A stretch of 64,000 bases of DNA from Rhodospirillales bacterium (lineage in GTDB: Bacteria > Pseudomonadota > Alphaproteobacteria > ATCC43930 > CGMCC-115725), in NCBI GenBank assembly GCA_947473305.1, contig CANJCB010000006.1:1-64000 (forward strand). The letters are read 5' to 3'. Below, piece by piece: positions 26,122 to 36,029 of this stretch. Every line of letters starts with the position of its first letter. Position 1 is the stretch's first letter. Position numbers and translations under genes: made by a program. The notes below the pieces were generated by a model. The model did not search any database. It saw only the letters and a list, made by a program, of their open reading frames with translations, and had not been told where the DNA came from.

Positions 26122-26631
26122 ATGCCGCTCAAAGGCAATCTTGCGACAATCGCTCTTCTAGCGAGCGCGGGGATGTTATTTGCCGCCGGCTCCAGCCGGG
26201 CCGAAGGCAACAATTCCATTGGTCTCACCGGCACGGTCCCGACGCGATGCGACCTCGCGGTCAAACCCCGCGATGCGGCTTCCAGCCTCGGGTTTGCCTC
26301 CCGTTCCAGTATCGACGTGGCGACCGTTCGCGAGGTCTGCCAGAACCGCAGCGGCTATACGATCAAGCTCTTCACCAAGAACGGCGCACGCTCAGGTGCT
26401 GAAAACGGCGTCCTGGCTTCGGACGAGGGGCAAGGCGGCGTTCCCTATACGGTGACCTATGGCGGAGCGCCTGTCCGTTTCGTGGACGGGGCCGCGGTCG
26501 TCCAGATCGCCCACGGCAAGACCGGGCTTGGAGGGATCGACCGCATTCTGTCGGTTTCGGTCAACGGCACGCCGAATAGGGCCGACGCGGCCTATACGGA
26601 TATCCTGGTGATTGCGATCACCGGGAATTAG
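26122..26631 (+). CDS. Small secreted protein, spore-coat-U/fimbrial-adhesin-like
   Basis: A 169-aa protein with a clear signal peptide (cleavage near residue 27, SSRAEG) and a strong GAGGAGATAGGG upstream of the ATG. The mature part is rich in beta-strand residues and has two Cys (43 and 73) placed as in SCPU/pilin-like immunoglobulin-fold domains, where they form a disulfide. The C-terminus [12 protein letters not shown] resembles the final donor-strand-type beta strand of such proteins (YTDTLTVTV is common). No chaperone or usher gene is adjacent, so its assembly route is unclear. The 3' end overlaps the convergent mutS by 14 nt. Confidence 0.65.
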   Translation: MPLKGNLATIALLASAGMLFAAGSSRAEGNNSIGLTGTVPTRCDLAVKPRDAASSLGFASRSSIDVATVREVCQNRSGYTIKLFTKNGARSGAENGVLASDEGQGGVPYTVTYGGAPVRFVDGAAVVQIAHGKTGLGGIDRILSVSVNGTPNRADAAYTDILVIAITGN

Positions 26632-29329
26632 CCAGCAGTCCTTTCAGTTTATAGACCAGCTCCAGGGCATCCCGGGGGCTGAGCTCGTCGGGCTGCACCT
26701 CGTGCAGTGCTGCATCGAGCGGTGAGGGTTTCGGCGGTTCCGGCGCCGGCCGTCGCGCGGCGCTGAAGAGCGGGAGATCCTCCGCCAGCCGGGCCAGCGC
26801 TCCGCCCTGTTCCCCTTTCTCCAGGATCGCCAGGACTTCTTCGGCGCGGCCGATGACCGAGGACGGAAGGCCCGCGAGCTTCGCCACATGGATGCCATAG
26901 GATCGATCCGCCGAGCCCTGGGCGACTTCATGCAGGAAAACGACGTCGCCCTGCCATTCCTTCACCCGCATGGTGTGACAGGCAAGGTCTGGCAGCTTCG
27001 AAGCGAGCGGGGTCAGCTCGTGGTAATGGGTGGCGAAGAGCGCACGGCAGCGATTTCTATCGTGGAGATGCTCGACCGCGGCCCAGGCGATCGAGAGCCC
27101 GTCATAGGTCGCCGTCCCGCGCCCGATCTCGTCCAGGATGACGAGCGCCCGGGGTCCGGCCTGGTTCAGGATCGCGGCGGTTTCAACCATTTCGACCATG
27201 AAGGTCGACCGCCCCCGCGCCAAGTCGTCGGCGGCCCCGACCCGGCTGAAGAGGCGATCGATGACGCCGATGGTCGCCTGCTCCGCCGGAACGAAGGAAC
27301 CCGCCTGGGCGAGGATGGCGATCAGGGCGTTCTGGCGCAGGAAGGTGCTCTTGCCGGCCATATTGGGGCCGGTCAGAAGCCAGACCCGCTGTCCCGTCTT
27401 CAACTCGCAATCGTTGCCGACGAAGCCGCCGCCCCGTCCTGAAGCGAGAGCCGCCTCGACCACAGGATGCCGGCCGCCCCGGACCTCGAAGGCAAAACCG
27501 TCGTCGATCGCCGGGCGGCAATAGCGCTGCGTAACGGCAAGTTCAGCAAGGGCGGCCGCCACGTCGAGCGAGGCCAGCGCTCCCGCCGCCTTCGCGATTG
27601 CGGCTCCCCGCGACGTGGCTTCCGCCACGAGGTCCTCGAAAAACCGGAGTTCCATGGCCAAGGCCCGGTCGGCCGCGGTGGCGATCTTGCTCTCGAGTTC
27701 GCCCAGTTCGACGGTGGTGTAGCGCGCCGCGCTCGCCATGGTCTGGCGGTGGATGAAGCCCTCGCCCATCTTGCCGGAATGGGTCGTCGTCACTTCGATG
27801 TAATAGCCCAGCACATTGTTGTGCCGGATCTTGAGGGTCGGGATGCCGGTTTCGCCGGCATAGCGCGCCTGGAGCGCCGCCACCATGCGGCGGCTTTCGT
27901 CGCGCAGACCGCGCAGCTCGTCGAGTTCCGGCGCGTAGCCGGGGGCGATGAAGCCCCCATCCCGGGTCAGCAGGGGCAGTTCCAGGGCCAGCGCGGCGGA
28001 CAGCCGGCCGACGATCTCCCCGTGGTCGCCAAGGTCGCGTTCGGCCTCGCCGACGACAGGCGGCGGTGGAGCGAGCCCGCCGCTCGCGAGCAGGCGGCGC
28101 AACCCCGCGGTCTCGCCCAGCGCGTCACGCAGGGCCGCCAGGTCGCGCGGCCCGCCCCGGCCCAGCGCCAGCCGGGTCATCGCGCGCTCGATATCCGGGC
28201 AGCGGCGCAGGATCGCCCGGATCTCCTCCCGCAATCGCTCGTCGCGGGCAAAGAATTCGACGGCGTCGAGCCGGGCGGAAATTTCCGCTGGATCGGTAAG
28301 GGGGGCGGCGAGCCGATCCGCCAGCAAACGCGCGCCCGAACCGCCGACCGTGCGGTCGATGGTGGCAAGCAGACTGCCCTTGCGATCTCCGCTGAGGGTT
28401 TGCGACAGTTCCAAATTCCGCCGGGTCGCCGCGTCGATTTCCATGAGCGCGCCCTGGGCGACGCGCCTCGGAGGAAGCAGCTGCGGCAGCTTTCCCTGCT
28501 GGGTGTGGACGATGTAATCGACGATGGCCCCGCCGGCCGAAAGCTCGCCGCGCTCGAAACTGCCGAAGCCGTCGAGCGACCGGACGCCGTAAAGGCTTTC
28601 CAAGCGCTTGCGCCCGCCCTCGCTGTCGAAGCGCGGGTTGGCGAGCGGCGTCAGCACCGATTTCCAATCCGCCAGAAGATCCTGGAAATCCGGCCGCTGA
28701 AGGAGGCGCTCCGGCAGCAGAAGCTCGCCCGGATCGAGCCGCGCCAGGGCGGCGGGCAGGGCCGGTCGGTCGACCGCCTGCAGCGCGAAGTCTCCGGTCG
28801 AGAGGTCGAGCCAGGCGAGCCCGAAGCCTCCGGCGGTCTCGCCGAGCGCCACGAGGTAATTGTGGCGGCGTGCGTCGAGCAGTCCGTCCTCGGTCAAGGT
28901 GCCGGGGGTAACGACCCGCACCACCCCGCGCCGCACCGGTGCCTTGCCGCCCCGCTTCTTGGCGAGGGCGGGGTCCTCCATCTGCTCGCAGACCGCGACC
29001 CGGAAGCTCTGGCGGATGAGCCTTGAGAGATAGGCCTCGGCCGCATGGACCGGCACGCCGCACATCGGAATGTCGCCGCCGTCGTGCTTGCCGCGCTTGG
29101 TCAACGTGATGTCGAGCGCCGCCGAAGCCTGGACCGCGTCGTCGAAGAAAAGCTCGTAGAAATCCCCCATCCGATAGAACAAGAGGCAGTCGGGATGGGC
29201 GCGCTTGATCTCCAGATATTGCGCCATCATCGGCGTCGTCGCCTCGCCGCCGGGTCCTTCGTGACGGGGACCATGGTCGAATGCGGGCGCAGCGCTGGGA
29301 TTATCGCGATCGGGGCTTATGTCATTCAT
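26618..29329 (-). CDS. mutS: DNA mismatch repair protein MutS
   Basis: A 903-aa mismatch-recognition ATPase. The N-terminal mismatch-binding motif is MGDFYELF, with Phe57 and Glu59 as the Phe-x-Glu pair that stacks on and contacts the mispair. Connector, lever and clamp domains follow. The ATPase domain has Walker [10 protein letters not shown] at about 653-661, Walker [12 protein letters not shown] and the H-loop [10 protein letters not shown] basic/Pro linker leads to a C-terminal helical part (residues about 850-903) needed for tetramers in other species. Normal length. Lies on the same strand as glnD, separated by the small secreted-protein gene. Confidence 0.98.
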   Translation of the reverse strand: MNDISPDRDNPSAAPAFDHGPRHEGPGGEATTPMMAQYLEIKRAHPDCLLFYRMGDFYELFFDDAVQASAALDITLTKRGKHDGGDIPMCGVPVHAAEAYLSRLIRQSFRVAVCEQMEDPALAKKRGGKAPVRRGVVRVVTPGTLTEDGLLDARRHNYLVALGETAGGFGLAWLDLSTGDFALQAVDRPALPAALARLDPGELLLPERLLQRPDFQDLLADWKSVLTPLANPRFDSEGGRKRLESLYGVRSLDGFGSFERGELSAGGAIVDYIVHTQQGKLPQLLPPRRVAQGALMEIDAATRRNLELSQTLSGDRKGSLLATIDRTVGGSGARLLADRLAAPLTDPAEISARLDAVEFFARDERLREEIRAILRRCPDIERAMTRLALGRGGPRDLAALRDALGETAGLRRLLASGGLAPPPPVVGEAERDLGDHGEIVGRLSAALALELPLLTRDGGFIAPGYAPELDELRGLRDESRRMVAALQARYAGETGIPTLKIRHNNVLGYYIEVTTTHSGKMGEGFIHRQTMASAARYTTVELGELESKIATAADRALAMELRFFEDLVAEATSRGAAIAKAAGALASLDVAAALAELAVTQRYCRPAIDDGFAFEVRGGRHPVVEAALASGRGGGFVGNDCELKTGQRVWLLTGPNMAGKSTFLRQNALIAILAQAGSFVPAEQATIGVIDRLFSRVGAADDLARGRSTFMVEMVETAAILNQAGPRALVILDEIGRGTATYDGLSIAWAAVEHLHDRNRCRALFATHYHELTPLASKLPDLACHTMRVKEWQGDVVFLHEVAQGSADRSYGIHVAKLAGLPSSVIGRAEEVLAILEKGEQGGALARLAEDLPLFSAARRPAPEPPKPSPLDAALHEVQPDELSPRDALELVYKLKGLLANSR

Positions 29330-29418
29330 GACTGGAAGGACGAGCGGGTTCCGGCTCGGCGGGAGCGTCGGGCCAACCTAGCACGGCCCTTCCGCCCGTG
29401 AAACGAGCGAGAATCCTC

Positions 29419-29940
29419 ATGGCAGAAGAGATGCAGAGAACGAAGATCATCCGCGAGGCGGTAGGATCCTTTGCCGACCGCGCGCATTTCAGGACGGCGG
29501 TGGCGCGGCTTCTTGCCGCCGGCTTCAAGCCCGACGACCTTTCGGTCCTGGCATCCCACGATTCGCTGGAGGTCGCGGGCAGTCTCCCCGATTACCCCGG
29601 CACGCCCGCCGAGACCGAACGTAACGGCCTCGTCAGCGAAATCCCCTATATCGCGCCGCTGACCATCGCGGGGATCATCATGATCTCGGGAGGACCGATT
29701 GCCGCAGCCCTCGCGGCCCTGGTCGGCGTCGGCGTGGGCAGCGCCGCGGTCAAGGAATTGCTCGACCACTATGCCGCCAATCAGCATACGGACGAGTTCG
29801 CCGCCGCTCTGAAGGCTGGCGCCGTGCTGCTTTGGGCGCGGGTGGACGACCGCGCCCTCGAAGCGACCGCCACCCGTATTCTGGAGGAGGCCGGCGGCCG
29901 GCATGTCCATATCCATGGCCGCTCGGTCCCGCTGTCTTGA
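29419..29940 (+). CDS. Small protein with central Gly-rich membrane-like segment (general-stress-17M-like)
   Basis: A 173-aa protein from the ATG at 29419; a GTG at 29398 gives seven more residues. The N-terminal 60 residues (FADRAHFRTAVARLLAAGFKPDDLSVL) look like the domain of general stress protein 17M/YflT, which folds as a small alpha/beta unit. A Gly/Ala/Ile-rich hydrophobic stretch at about 75-110 suggests membrane association, followed by a soluble C-terminus (VLLWARVDDRALEATATRIL). The function is unknown. It lies between mutS (divergent) and maeB, with its own start region in the short gap. Confidence 0.6.
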   Translation: MAEEMQRTKIIREAVGSFADRAHFRTAVARLLAAGFKPDDLSVLASHDSLEVAGSLPDYPGTPAETERNGLVSEIPYIAPLTIAGIIMISGGPIAAALAALVGVGVGSAAVKELLDHYAANQHTDEFAAALKAGAVLLWARVDDRALEATATRILEEAGGRHVHIHGRSVPLS

Positions 29941-29961
29941 TAGGTTAATAATCTCGGGGCT

Positions 29962-29989
29962 TTGACGGCCGCCGCGCAACTTCTATACA
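29962..29989 (+). promoter_or_regulatory. Sigma70-type promoter of maeB
   Basis: TTGACG (29962-29967) and TATACA (29984-29989) with a 16-bp spacer lie about 60 nt upstream of the preferred maeB start. Transcription would start near 29996. The transcript may continue into phoR, which starts 21 nt after maeB. Confidence 0.5.
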
Positions 29990-30051
29990 CTCCGCCCGCA
30001 CCACGAAGCGGACCGGCATAATGCCGGGTCATGTTGGGGGGAGTAATAAGG

Positions 30052-32331
30052 TTGTCGTCGCTCATTGAAAAAGGCGCGGTCCGCGTGACCGAGGAAGAAA
30101 CCCTTCATTTTCATACGATGGGTGGGCGGCCCGGCAAGCTCGAAATCGTGGCGACGAAGCCGCTCACCACGGCGCACGATCTCTCTCTCGCCTATTCGCC
30201 CGGCGTGGCCTACCCCTGCATTCATATCGCGCGGGATCCGGCGACGGCCTATGATTACACCGTCAAGGGCAATCTGGTGGCGGTGATCTCCAACGGCACG
30301 GCCGTGCTTGGCCTGGGCGATCTCGGCGCGCTCGCGTCGAAGCCGGTGATGGAAGGGAAGTCTGTCCTTTTCAAGCGTTTCGCCGGGATCGATTCGATCG
30401 ATCTCGAAGTCGATACCTCCGATGTGGACGAATTCATCAATTGTGTGCGCTACCTCCACCCTACCTTCGGCGGGATCAATCTGGAGGACATCAAAGCGCC
30501 GGAATGCTTCATCATCGAGCAGCGCCTGCGCGAATTGCTCGACATCCCGGTTTTCCATGACGACCAGCATGGCACGGCGATCATCGCGGCGGCGGGTCTC
30601 ATCAACGCGCTGCATCTCACCGGCCGCGACTTGAAGGACATCAAGCTGGTGGTAAACGGCGCCGGGGCGGCCTCCATTGCCTGCGTCGAGCTTCTGAAGG
30701 CCATGGGCATGCCCCATAACGCGGCGATCCTCTGCGACACCAAGGGCGTGATCTACCAGGGCCGCACCGAGGGCATGAACCAGTGGAAGTCGGCCCATGC
30801 GGTGCCGACCAAGGCCCGCACCCTGGCCGAAGCCATGGAAGGCGCGGATGTCTTCTTCGGTCTCTCCGTCAAGGGAGCCGTGACCCAGGAAATGGTCAAG
30901 TCCATGGCGCCGCGCCCCATCATCGCGGCCATGGCGAACCCCGATCCGGAGATCACGCCGGAAGACGCCAAGGCGGTGCGGCCCGACGCCATCGTCGCCA
31001 CCGGCCGGTCGGACTATCCGAACCAGATCAACAATGTGCTGGGTTTCCCCTTCATCTTCCGGGGCGCGCTCGACGTGCGGGCTTCCACGATCAACGATGC
31101 GATGAAGATCGCCGCCGTCCACGCCCTGGCGGAACTGGCGCGGGCCGATGTCCCCGACGAAGTCGCCGCCGCCTATCTGGGTCAGCAGCTTCAATACGGC
31201 CCCGACTACATCATTCCGACCCCTTTCGATCCTCGCCTGATCTGGACGGTGCCGGTAGCTGTCGCCAAGGCGGCGATGGAGAGCGGCGTCGCCCGCAAGC
31301 CCGTCGATCTCGACGCCTATAGGAAGTCCCTGCGCGGCCGGCTCGACCCGACGGCAGCCAGTCTGGAAGCGATCTTCGAGACCGTTCGCTCCCACCCCAA
31401 GCGCGTCGTTTTCGCCGAGGGCGAGGAGGAGAAGGTCATCCGGGCCGCGATTTCCTTCCAGAACAACGGCTATGGCCAGGCGGTGCTGATCGGCCGCGAG
31501 GACCGGATCCAGGCTTCGATGAAGGCCATGGGAATCGCGTCGGGCACTGACCTTGAAATCCACAATGCGCGTGTCTCGACCCATAATCAGAAGTACCGCG
31601 ACTTCCTCTACAAGAAGCTGCAGCGCCAGGGTGCGCTGGAGCGCGATTGTCAGCGCATGGTGAACCAGGACCGCAACGTCTTCGCGGCTTGCATGGTTGC
31701 CTGCGGCGATGCGGACGCCATGGTGACCGGCGCCACCCGCAATTACTTCGCCGCCTTCGACGAAGTGCGCCGCGCCATCGATCCCAAGGCGGGCTGCCGG
31801 GTCTTCGGCCTCGCGGTCATGATTTCCCATGAACGGACGGTTTTCATCGCCGATACCACGGCCCATGAGATCCCGACCGCCGAGGAACTGGCGGATATCG
31901 CCATCCAGTCCGCCGCCAAGGCGCGCCAGATGGGTCATGAGCCCCGGGTGGCTCTGTTGTCCTTCGCGAATTTCGGCCATCCCAACCGGCCGGAGGACGA
32001 GCGTGTCCGCAAAGCTGTGGCGATCCTCGACGAACGCCAGCCGGGTTTCGAATACGATGGGGAGATGACCCCGGACGTGGCGCTCAATCACGCACTGATG
32101 CGGGAACGCTATCCCTTCTCCAGACTGTCGGGCGCGGCCAATGTGCTGATCATGCCGGGTCTTCAGACGGCCACGATCGCGACCCAGCTGCTGGAGCAGC
32201 TCGGCGGCGGCACCCAGATCGGGCCGCTGCTGATGGGCCTCGAACATCCGGCGCAGATCGCCGAGATGGGAGCCAATGTCTCCGACCTTGTGAACCTGGC
32301 GGCCCTGGCGGCGCACGAATCCATCGGCTGA
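30052..32331 (+). CDS. maeB: NADP-dependent malic enzyme with C-terminal phosphotransacetylase-like domain
   Basis: The enzyme decarboxylates malate to pyruvate and supplies NADPH. It has an N-terminal malic domain (SLAYSPGVAYPC), an NAD(P)-binding half (HDDQHGTAI, then VVNGAGAASIA) to about residue 420, and a C-terminal PTA_PTB domain (VFAEGEEEKVIRAA to PGLQTATIATQLL) that is regulatory in large MaeB enzymes. The start is unusual: the frame is open from an ATG at 30031, but a strong Shine-Dalgarno GGGGGGAG (30036-30043) lies inside that extension, 8 nt before a TTG at 30052. The TTG start gives 759 aa and the usual N-terminus. Close spacing to phoR suggests partial co-transcription. Confidence 0.93.
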   Translation: MSSLIEKGAVRVTEEETLHFHTMGGRPGKLEIVATKPLTTAHDLSLAYSPGVAYPCIHIARDPATAYDYTVKGNLVAVISNGTAVLGLGDLGALASKPVMEGKSVLFKRFAGIDSIDLEVDTSDVDEFINCVRYLHPTFGGINLEDIKAPECFIIEQRLRELLDIPVFHDDQHGTAIIAAAGLINALHLTGRDLKDIKLVVNGAGAASIACVELLKAMGMPHNAAILCDTKGVIYQGRTEGMNQWKSAHAVPTKARTLAEAMEGADVFFGLSVKGAVTQEMVKSMAPRPIIAAMANPDPEITPEDAKAVRPDAIVATGRSDYPNQINNVLGFPFIFRGALDVRASTINDAMKIAAVHALAELARADVPDEVAAAYLGQQLQYGPDYIIPTPFDPRLIWTVPVAVAKAAMESGVARKPVDLDAYRKSLRGRLDPTAASLEAIFETVRSHPKRVVFAEGEEEKVIRAAISFQNNGYGQAVLIGREDRIQASMKAMGIASGTDLEIHNARVSTHNQKYRDFLYKKLQRQGALERDCQRMVNQDRNVFAACMVACGDADAMVTGATRNYFAAFDEVRRAIDPKAGCRVFGLAVMISHERTVFIADTTAHEIPTAEELADIAIQSAAKARQMGHEPRVALLSFANFGHPNRPEDERVRKAVAILDERQPGFEYDGEMTPDVALNHALMRERYPFSRLSGAANVLIMPGLQTATIATQLLEQLGGGTQIGPLLMGLEHPAQIAEMGANVSDLVNLAALAAHESIG

Positions 32332-32352
32332 TAGGCAAAGGGACCGGCCGCC

Positions 32353-33765
32353 ATGCCGTCGCAAGGGCAAGGCGTCTGGTCCACCCGCTTCATCGCGGCG
32401 GCGCTGATCCTGGCGCTGCCATCGGTCCTCGTGCTGGCGGCGCTCGCGGTCCTGACCGATCTCTCTGTGCTGGATGCCGTCCTGGGTGCGGTGAGCGCCG
32501 CTATCCTCACCTTCCTGATGCTCCGCCCGTTGTTCAACGGATTGCGTTCCGTGCGCAGCGGCCTCGACGAGATGTCCGAGGATCCTGAAGCCACGCCGGT
32601 CCTGCGCAGCGCGAGCCCGCTGGCTCATGAGGTCTGGGCAGCCGGGACCCGCCTTGCCAGGGCCTCGCGGCAGCGGCTCAAGGCGCGGGAAGCTGAACTC
32701 GTTTCCGCCAGGGCGGTGCTGTCGGCCTTGCCGGACCCTCTCCTGCTGCTCGACGAGAAGCGGCGGATCGTCAGCGCCAACCTGGCTGCGGCCGAACTCC
32801 TCGGCCCGCGTCTCGCCGACCGCGACCTAGCGGCGGCCTTGCGCAATCCGACGATCCTGGCAGGCGCCGACGCGGTTCTGGCGGGCGCACCGGGCCGGGT
32901 CGTCGAGTTCGATCTGTCGGGCCCGGTGGAACGGCATCTTTCGGCCCGCATCGCGCCCTTGAACCCTCGCACGCCGGAAGGGGCGGTGGCGGTCCTGACC
33001 TTGCACGATTTCACCGCCCTGAAGCGGTCGGAGCAGATGCGCGCGGATTTCGTCGCCAATTCGAGCCACGAATTGCGGACGCCCCTGGCGAGCCTTATCG
33101 GCTTTATCGAGACCCTGCGCGGCCCGGCCGCCGACGATCCCCAGGCCCAGGCGCGGTTCCTCGCGATCATGGCGGAGCAGGCGGGCCGCATGGCGCGGCT
33201 GGTGGACGACCTGCTTTCTTTGTCCCGCATCGAGATGAACGAGCACCTGCCGCCCACGGGGCAGGTCGATCTCGCTTCCGTCCTGGCCTCGATCGCCGAT
33301 GCGCTCGAACAGCGGGCGGCTTCCCGGGGCATGCGGATCGAGCTGACGTTTCCGTCAGGAATGCCTCGCGTGGCCGGCGATGCGGACGAACTGTCGCAGG
33401 TCTTCCAGAACCTCTTCGACAATGCGATCAAATACGGTCGGCTGAATACCTCCATCGAGGTCCGGGTCGCCTCCTCGCCGCGCATTCTGCCGGGCCGGCC
33501 GGCGGCCTTGGCGATTGCCGTGAGGGACCATGGGGAGGGCATCGCCCGCGAGCATCTGCCACGGCTCACCGAGCGTTTCTACCGGGTCGATGTGGCACGC
33601 TCGCGGGATCTGGGTGGAACCGGGCTCGGGCTCGCTATCGTGAAACACATCATCAACCGGCACCGGGGCTACCTCGATATCGACAGCGAGGTCGGCAAAG
33701 GCTCGGTTTTCACGGTGCATCTGCCGGTCGCAGCCTCTTCTCCCGCGGGCGTCACAAATCCGTAG
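32353..33765 (+). CDS. phoR: Phosphate regulon sensor histidine kinase PhoR
   Basis: A 470-aa membrane sensor kinase. Two hydrophobic segments lie at about 11-35 and 38-60 with almost no periplasmic loop, as in PhoR. A linker and PAS-like region (about 115-225) follows, then the HisKA motif SSHELRTPL (His239). The ATPase domain has N-box NLFDNAIKYG, G1 DHGEGI and G2 GTGLGLAIVKHI. It phosphorylates PhoB when phosphate is limiting and is held inactive by PstSCAB/PhoU. The order maeB-phoR-pstS...phoB puts kinase and regulator at opposite ends of the locus. A GTCACA half-site near its 3' end belongs to the Pho-box region. Confidence 0.95.
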   Translation: MPSQGQGVWSTRFIAAALILALPSVLVLAALAVLTDLSVLDAVLGAVSAAILTFLMLRPLFNGLRSVRSGLDEMSEDPEATPVLRSASPLAHEVWAAGTRLARASRQRLKAREAELVSARAVLSALPDPLLLLDEKRRIVSANLAAAELLGPRLADRDLAAALRNPTILAGADAVLAGAPGRVVEFDLSGPVERHLSARIAPLNPRTPEGAVAVLTLHDFTALKRSEQMRADFVANSSHELRTPLASLIGFIETLRGPAADDPQAQARFLAIMAEQAGRMARLVDDLLSLSRIEMNEHLPPTGQVDLASVLASIADALEQRAASRGMRIELTFPSGMPRVAGDADELSQVFQNLFDNAIKYGRLNTSIEVRVASSPRILPGRPAALAIAVRDHGEGIAREHLPRLTERFYRVDVARSRDLGGTGLGLAIVKHIINRHRGYLDIDSEVGKGSVFTVHLPVAASSPAGVTNP

Positions 33766-33798
33766 CCGTCACATATCGGTAACAAAACCGTAATATCC
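33766..33798 (+). promoter_or_regulatory. Pho box of the pst operon (three 11-bp repeats)
   Basis: Three direct repeats in exact 11-bp register lie between phoR and pstS: CCGTCACATAT, CGGTAACAAAA and CCGTAATATCC (33766-33776, 33777-33787, 33788-33798). The spacing and sequence match PhoB-binding sites, whose consensus half-site is close to CTGTCAT. PhoB bound here would activate transcription of pstS onward. No strong -35 is present, as expected for a PhoB-dependent promoter. Confidence 0.8.
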
Positions 33799-33887
33799 TT
33801 GACGCCCTGAAGCCCTAGGACTCGCGCTCAAGACCCGCGCCGGCATCCGCCGGTGAACGAGGGTCGAGACCGAAGGAGATAAGGCCC

Positions 33888-34961
33888 GTGATCATCAACC
33901 GCAGGACCCTGTTCGGAGCGCTGATGGGCGCTCTGACAATTGCGTCCCTCCCCGCTTTGACCGCCCCTGCCCAGGCCGCCGAAATTTCGGGCGCCGGCGC
34001 CACCTTCCCCTATCCGATCTACGCGAAGTGGGCCGAGGCCTATAAGGCCAAGACCGGGACCGCGATGAACTACCAGTCGATCGGCTCGGGCGGCGGCATC
34101 AAGCAGATCCAAAGCAAGACCGTCGATTTCGGCGCGTCCGACATGCCGCTGACCACGGCGGAACTCGACAAGTCCGGTCTGATGCAGTTCCCGATGATCA
34201 TGGGCGGCGTCGTGCCGGTCGTGAACATCGAAGGCGTGAAGCCCGGCGAGCTGAAGCTCGACGGCGAGACCCTCGCCAGCATCTATCTCGGCAAGATTTC
34301 CAAGTGGAACGATGCCGCCATCGCCAAGCTCAACCCCAGCCTCAAGCTGCCGAACCAGGCGATCGCCGTGGTGCAGCGCTCGGACGGATCGGGCACGACC
34401 TTCATCTTCACCAACTACCTCTCGAAGGTGAGCGCGGACTGGAAGTCCAAGGTCGGCGAGAACGCCTCCGTCGAATGGCCGGTGGGTCAGGGCGGCAAGG
34501 GCAATGAAGGCGTTTCCGCCATTACCAGCCGCACGGCGGGCGCGATCGGCTATGTCGAATACGCCTATGCCAAGCAGAACAAGATGACCTACGTCCTCTT
34601 GAAGAATAAGGACGGCGAGTTCGCCGCTCCCGAAAGCAAGGCCTTTCAGGCCGCCGCCGCCGGGGCCGATTGGGCGAAGGCGCCGGGCTTCTACCTCCTG
34701 CTGACCGATCAGCCCGGCAAGGACAGCTGGCCGATCACCGGCGCCAGTTTCATCCTGATGTACAAGACCCAGGACAAGCCCGCCATCGCCAAGGAAGTGC
34801 TCGACTTCTTCACCTGGTCCTATGCGAGCGGCGGGAAGATGGCCGACGATCTCGACTATGTCCCGATGCCCGAGGCTGTCGTGAAGATGGTCGAAGAGAC
34901 CTGGAAGAAGGACATCAAGGACGCGTCCGGCAAGCCGATCTGGACCGCCGCCAAGATGTAA
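33888..34961 (+). CDS. pstS: Phosphate-binding periplasmic protein PstS
   Basis: A 357-aa periplasmic receptor for high-affinity phosphate uptake. GTG start with GAAGGAGAT upstream. The signal peptide carries NRRTLFG and ends QAAE, so Tat or Sec export is possible. The mature protein begins ISGAGATFPYPIYAKW, and phosphate-contacting motifs are SIGSGGGIKQI, DFGASDMPL and QRSDGSGTTFIFTNYL. First gene of the pst operon behind the Pho box. A stable hairpin follows the gene before pstC. Confidence 0.97.
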   Translation: MIINRRTLFGALMGALTIASLPALTAPAQAAEISGAGATFPYPIYAKWAEAYKAKTGTAMNYQSIGSGGGIKQIQSKTVDFGASDMPLTTAELDKSGLMQFPMIMGGVVPVVNIEGVKPGELKLDGETLASIYLGKISKWNDAAIAKLNPSLKLPNQAIAVVQRSDGSGTTFIFTNYLSKVSADWKSKVGENASVEWPVGQGGKGNEGVSAITSRTAGAIGYVEYAYAKQNKMTYVLLKNKDGEFAAPESKAFQAAAAGADWAKAPGFYLLLTDQPGKDSWPITGASFILMYKTQDKPAIAKEVLDFFTWSYASGGKMADDLDYVPMPEAVVKMVEETWKKDIKDASGKPIWTAAKM

Positions 34962-35002
34962 CAAGGGCCTCTTCCCGGCCCAAGACGATACGTACCTGAT
35001 CC

Positions 35003-35029
35003 GGGGGAGGACGCTCGCCGCCCTCCCCC
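35003..35029 (+). promoter_or_regulatory. Intercistronic hairpin between pstS and pstC
   Basis: GGGGGAGG (35003-35010) and CCTCCCCC (35022-35029) form a perfect 8-bp GC stem with an 11-nt loop. There is no following T-tract, so partial termination or 3'-end protection of pstS mRNA is more likely than full termination. It would fit the usual excess of PstS over the permease. Confidence 0.55.
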
Positions 35030-35062
35030 ATCTTCCAAAGATAATCCGTTCAAGGAACCGCT

Positions 35063-36025
35063 GTGGCCGATATCGCTCTCAAGGAAACGCGCGGCAAGCC
35101 GTTTCAGAACCTCTTCGACAGAGTGTTCCACGGCACCACTTGGTTCTTCGCGATGCTGGTGCTGGCCATCCTCGGCGGCGTGATCGTCTCGCTGCTCGAT
35201 GGCGCGATCCCGGCTTTCAGAACCTTCGGCTGGAATTTCCTGGTCACGTCGAACTGGAACCCGGTCACCGAGAAATTCGGAGCGCTCCCGGCGATCTACG
35301 GCACCCTGGTCACCTCGGCGATTGCCATGGTTGTGGCCGTGCCTATCGCCTTCGGGATCACGATCTTCATCACCGAACTTTGCCCCCCCTGGCTCAAGCG
35401 GTCCTTGAGCACGGCGATAGAACTGCTGGCGGCGGTGCCGAGCATCATCTATGGCATCTGGGGCCTGTTCGTTTTCGCCCCCTTCCTGCAAGAGACACTG
35501 CAGCCTCTGTTGATTGAGACGCTCGGCGAGATCCCGGTGATCGGGGCTTTGTTCGACGGTCCCCCGCTCGGCATCGGCATCCTGACCGCCGGGCTCATCC
35601 TGGCCATCATGGTCCTGCCCTTCATCTCGGCGGTGATGCGGGACGTCTTCGAGACCGTGCCGCCGATGCTGAAGGAATCGGCCTATGGGCTTGGGTGCAC
35701 GACCTGGGAAGTCGTCTGGAACGTCGTCCTGCCTTTCACCCGCGTGGGCGTTATCGGCGCCGTCATGCTGGGCCTCGGCCGCGCGCTCGGCGAAACCATG
35801 GCGGTCACCTTCGTCATCGGTAACGCGCATCGCATCAAGGCCTCGCTTCTGGCGCCTGGAACCACTATTTCGGCGACCTTGGCCAATGAATTCACCGAGG
35901 CGACGGGAGAGGCCTATATCTCCACGCTTTTCGCCATCGGCTTCATCCTATTTGTGATTACCCTGATGGTCCTCGTGGTCGCCAAACTCATGTTGATGCG
36001 GCTCCAGAAGCAGGCGGGGAACTAG
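35063..36025 (+). CDS. pstC: Phosphate ABC transporter permease PstC
   Basis: A 320-aa inner-membrane permease with six main hydrophobic segments. GTG start preceded by CAAGGAACC. The binding-protein-dependent transport signature (EAA loop) is the stretch [20 protein letters not shown], which contacts PstB, and the later [16 protein letters not shown] is typical of PstC. Pairs with PstA, which follows 4 nt later. Confidence 0.96.
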   Translation: MADIALKETRGKPFQNLFDRVFHGTTWFFAMLVLAILGGVIVSLLDGAIPAFRTFGWNFLVTSNWNPVTEKFGALPAIYGTLVTSAIAMVVAVPIAFGITIFITELCPPWLKRSLSTAIELLAAVPSIIYGIWGLFVFAPFLQETLQPLLIETLGEIPVIGALFDGPPLGIGILTAGLILAIMVLPFISAVMRDVFETVPPMLKESAYGLGCTTWEVVWNVVLPFTRVGVIGAVMLGLGRALGETMAVTFVIGNAHRIKASLLAPGTTISATLANEFTEATGEAYISTLFAIGFILFVITLMVLVVAKLMLMRLQKQAGN

Positions 36026-36029
36026 GACG

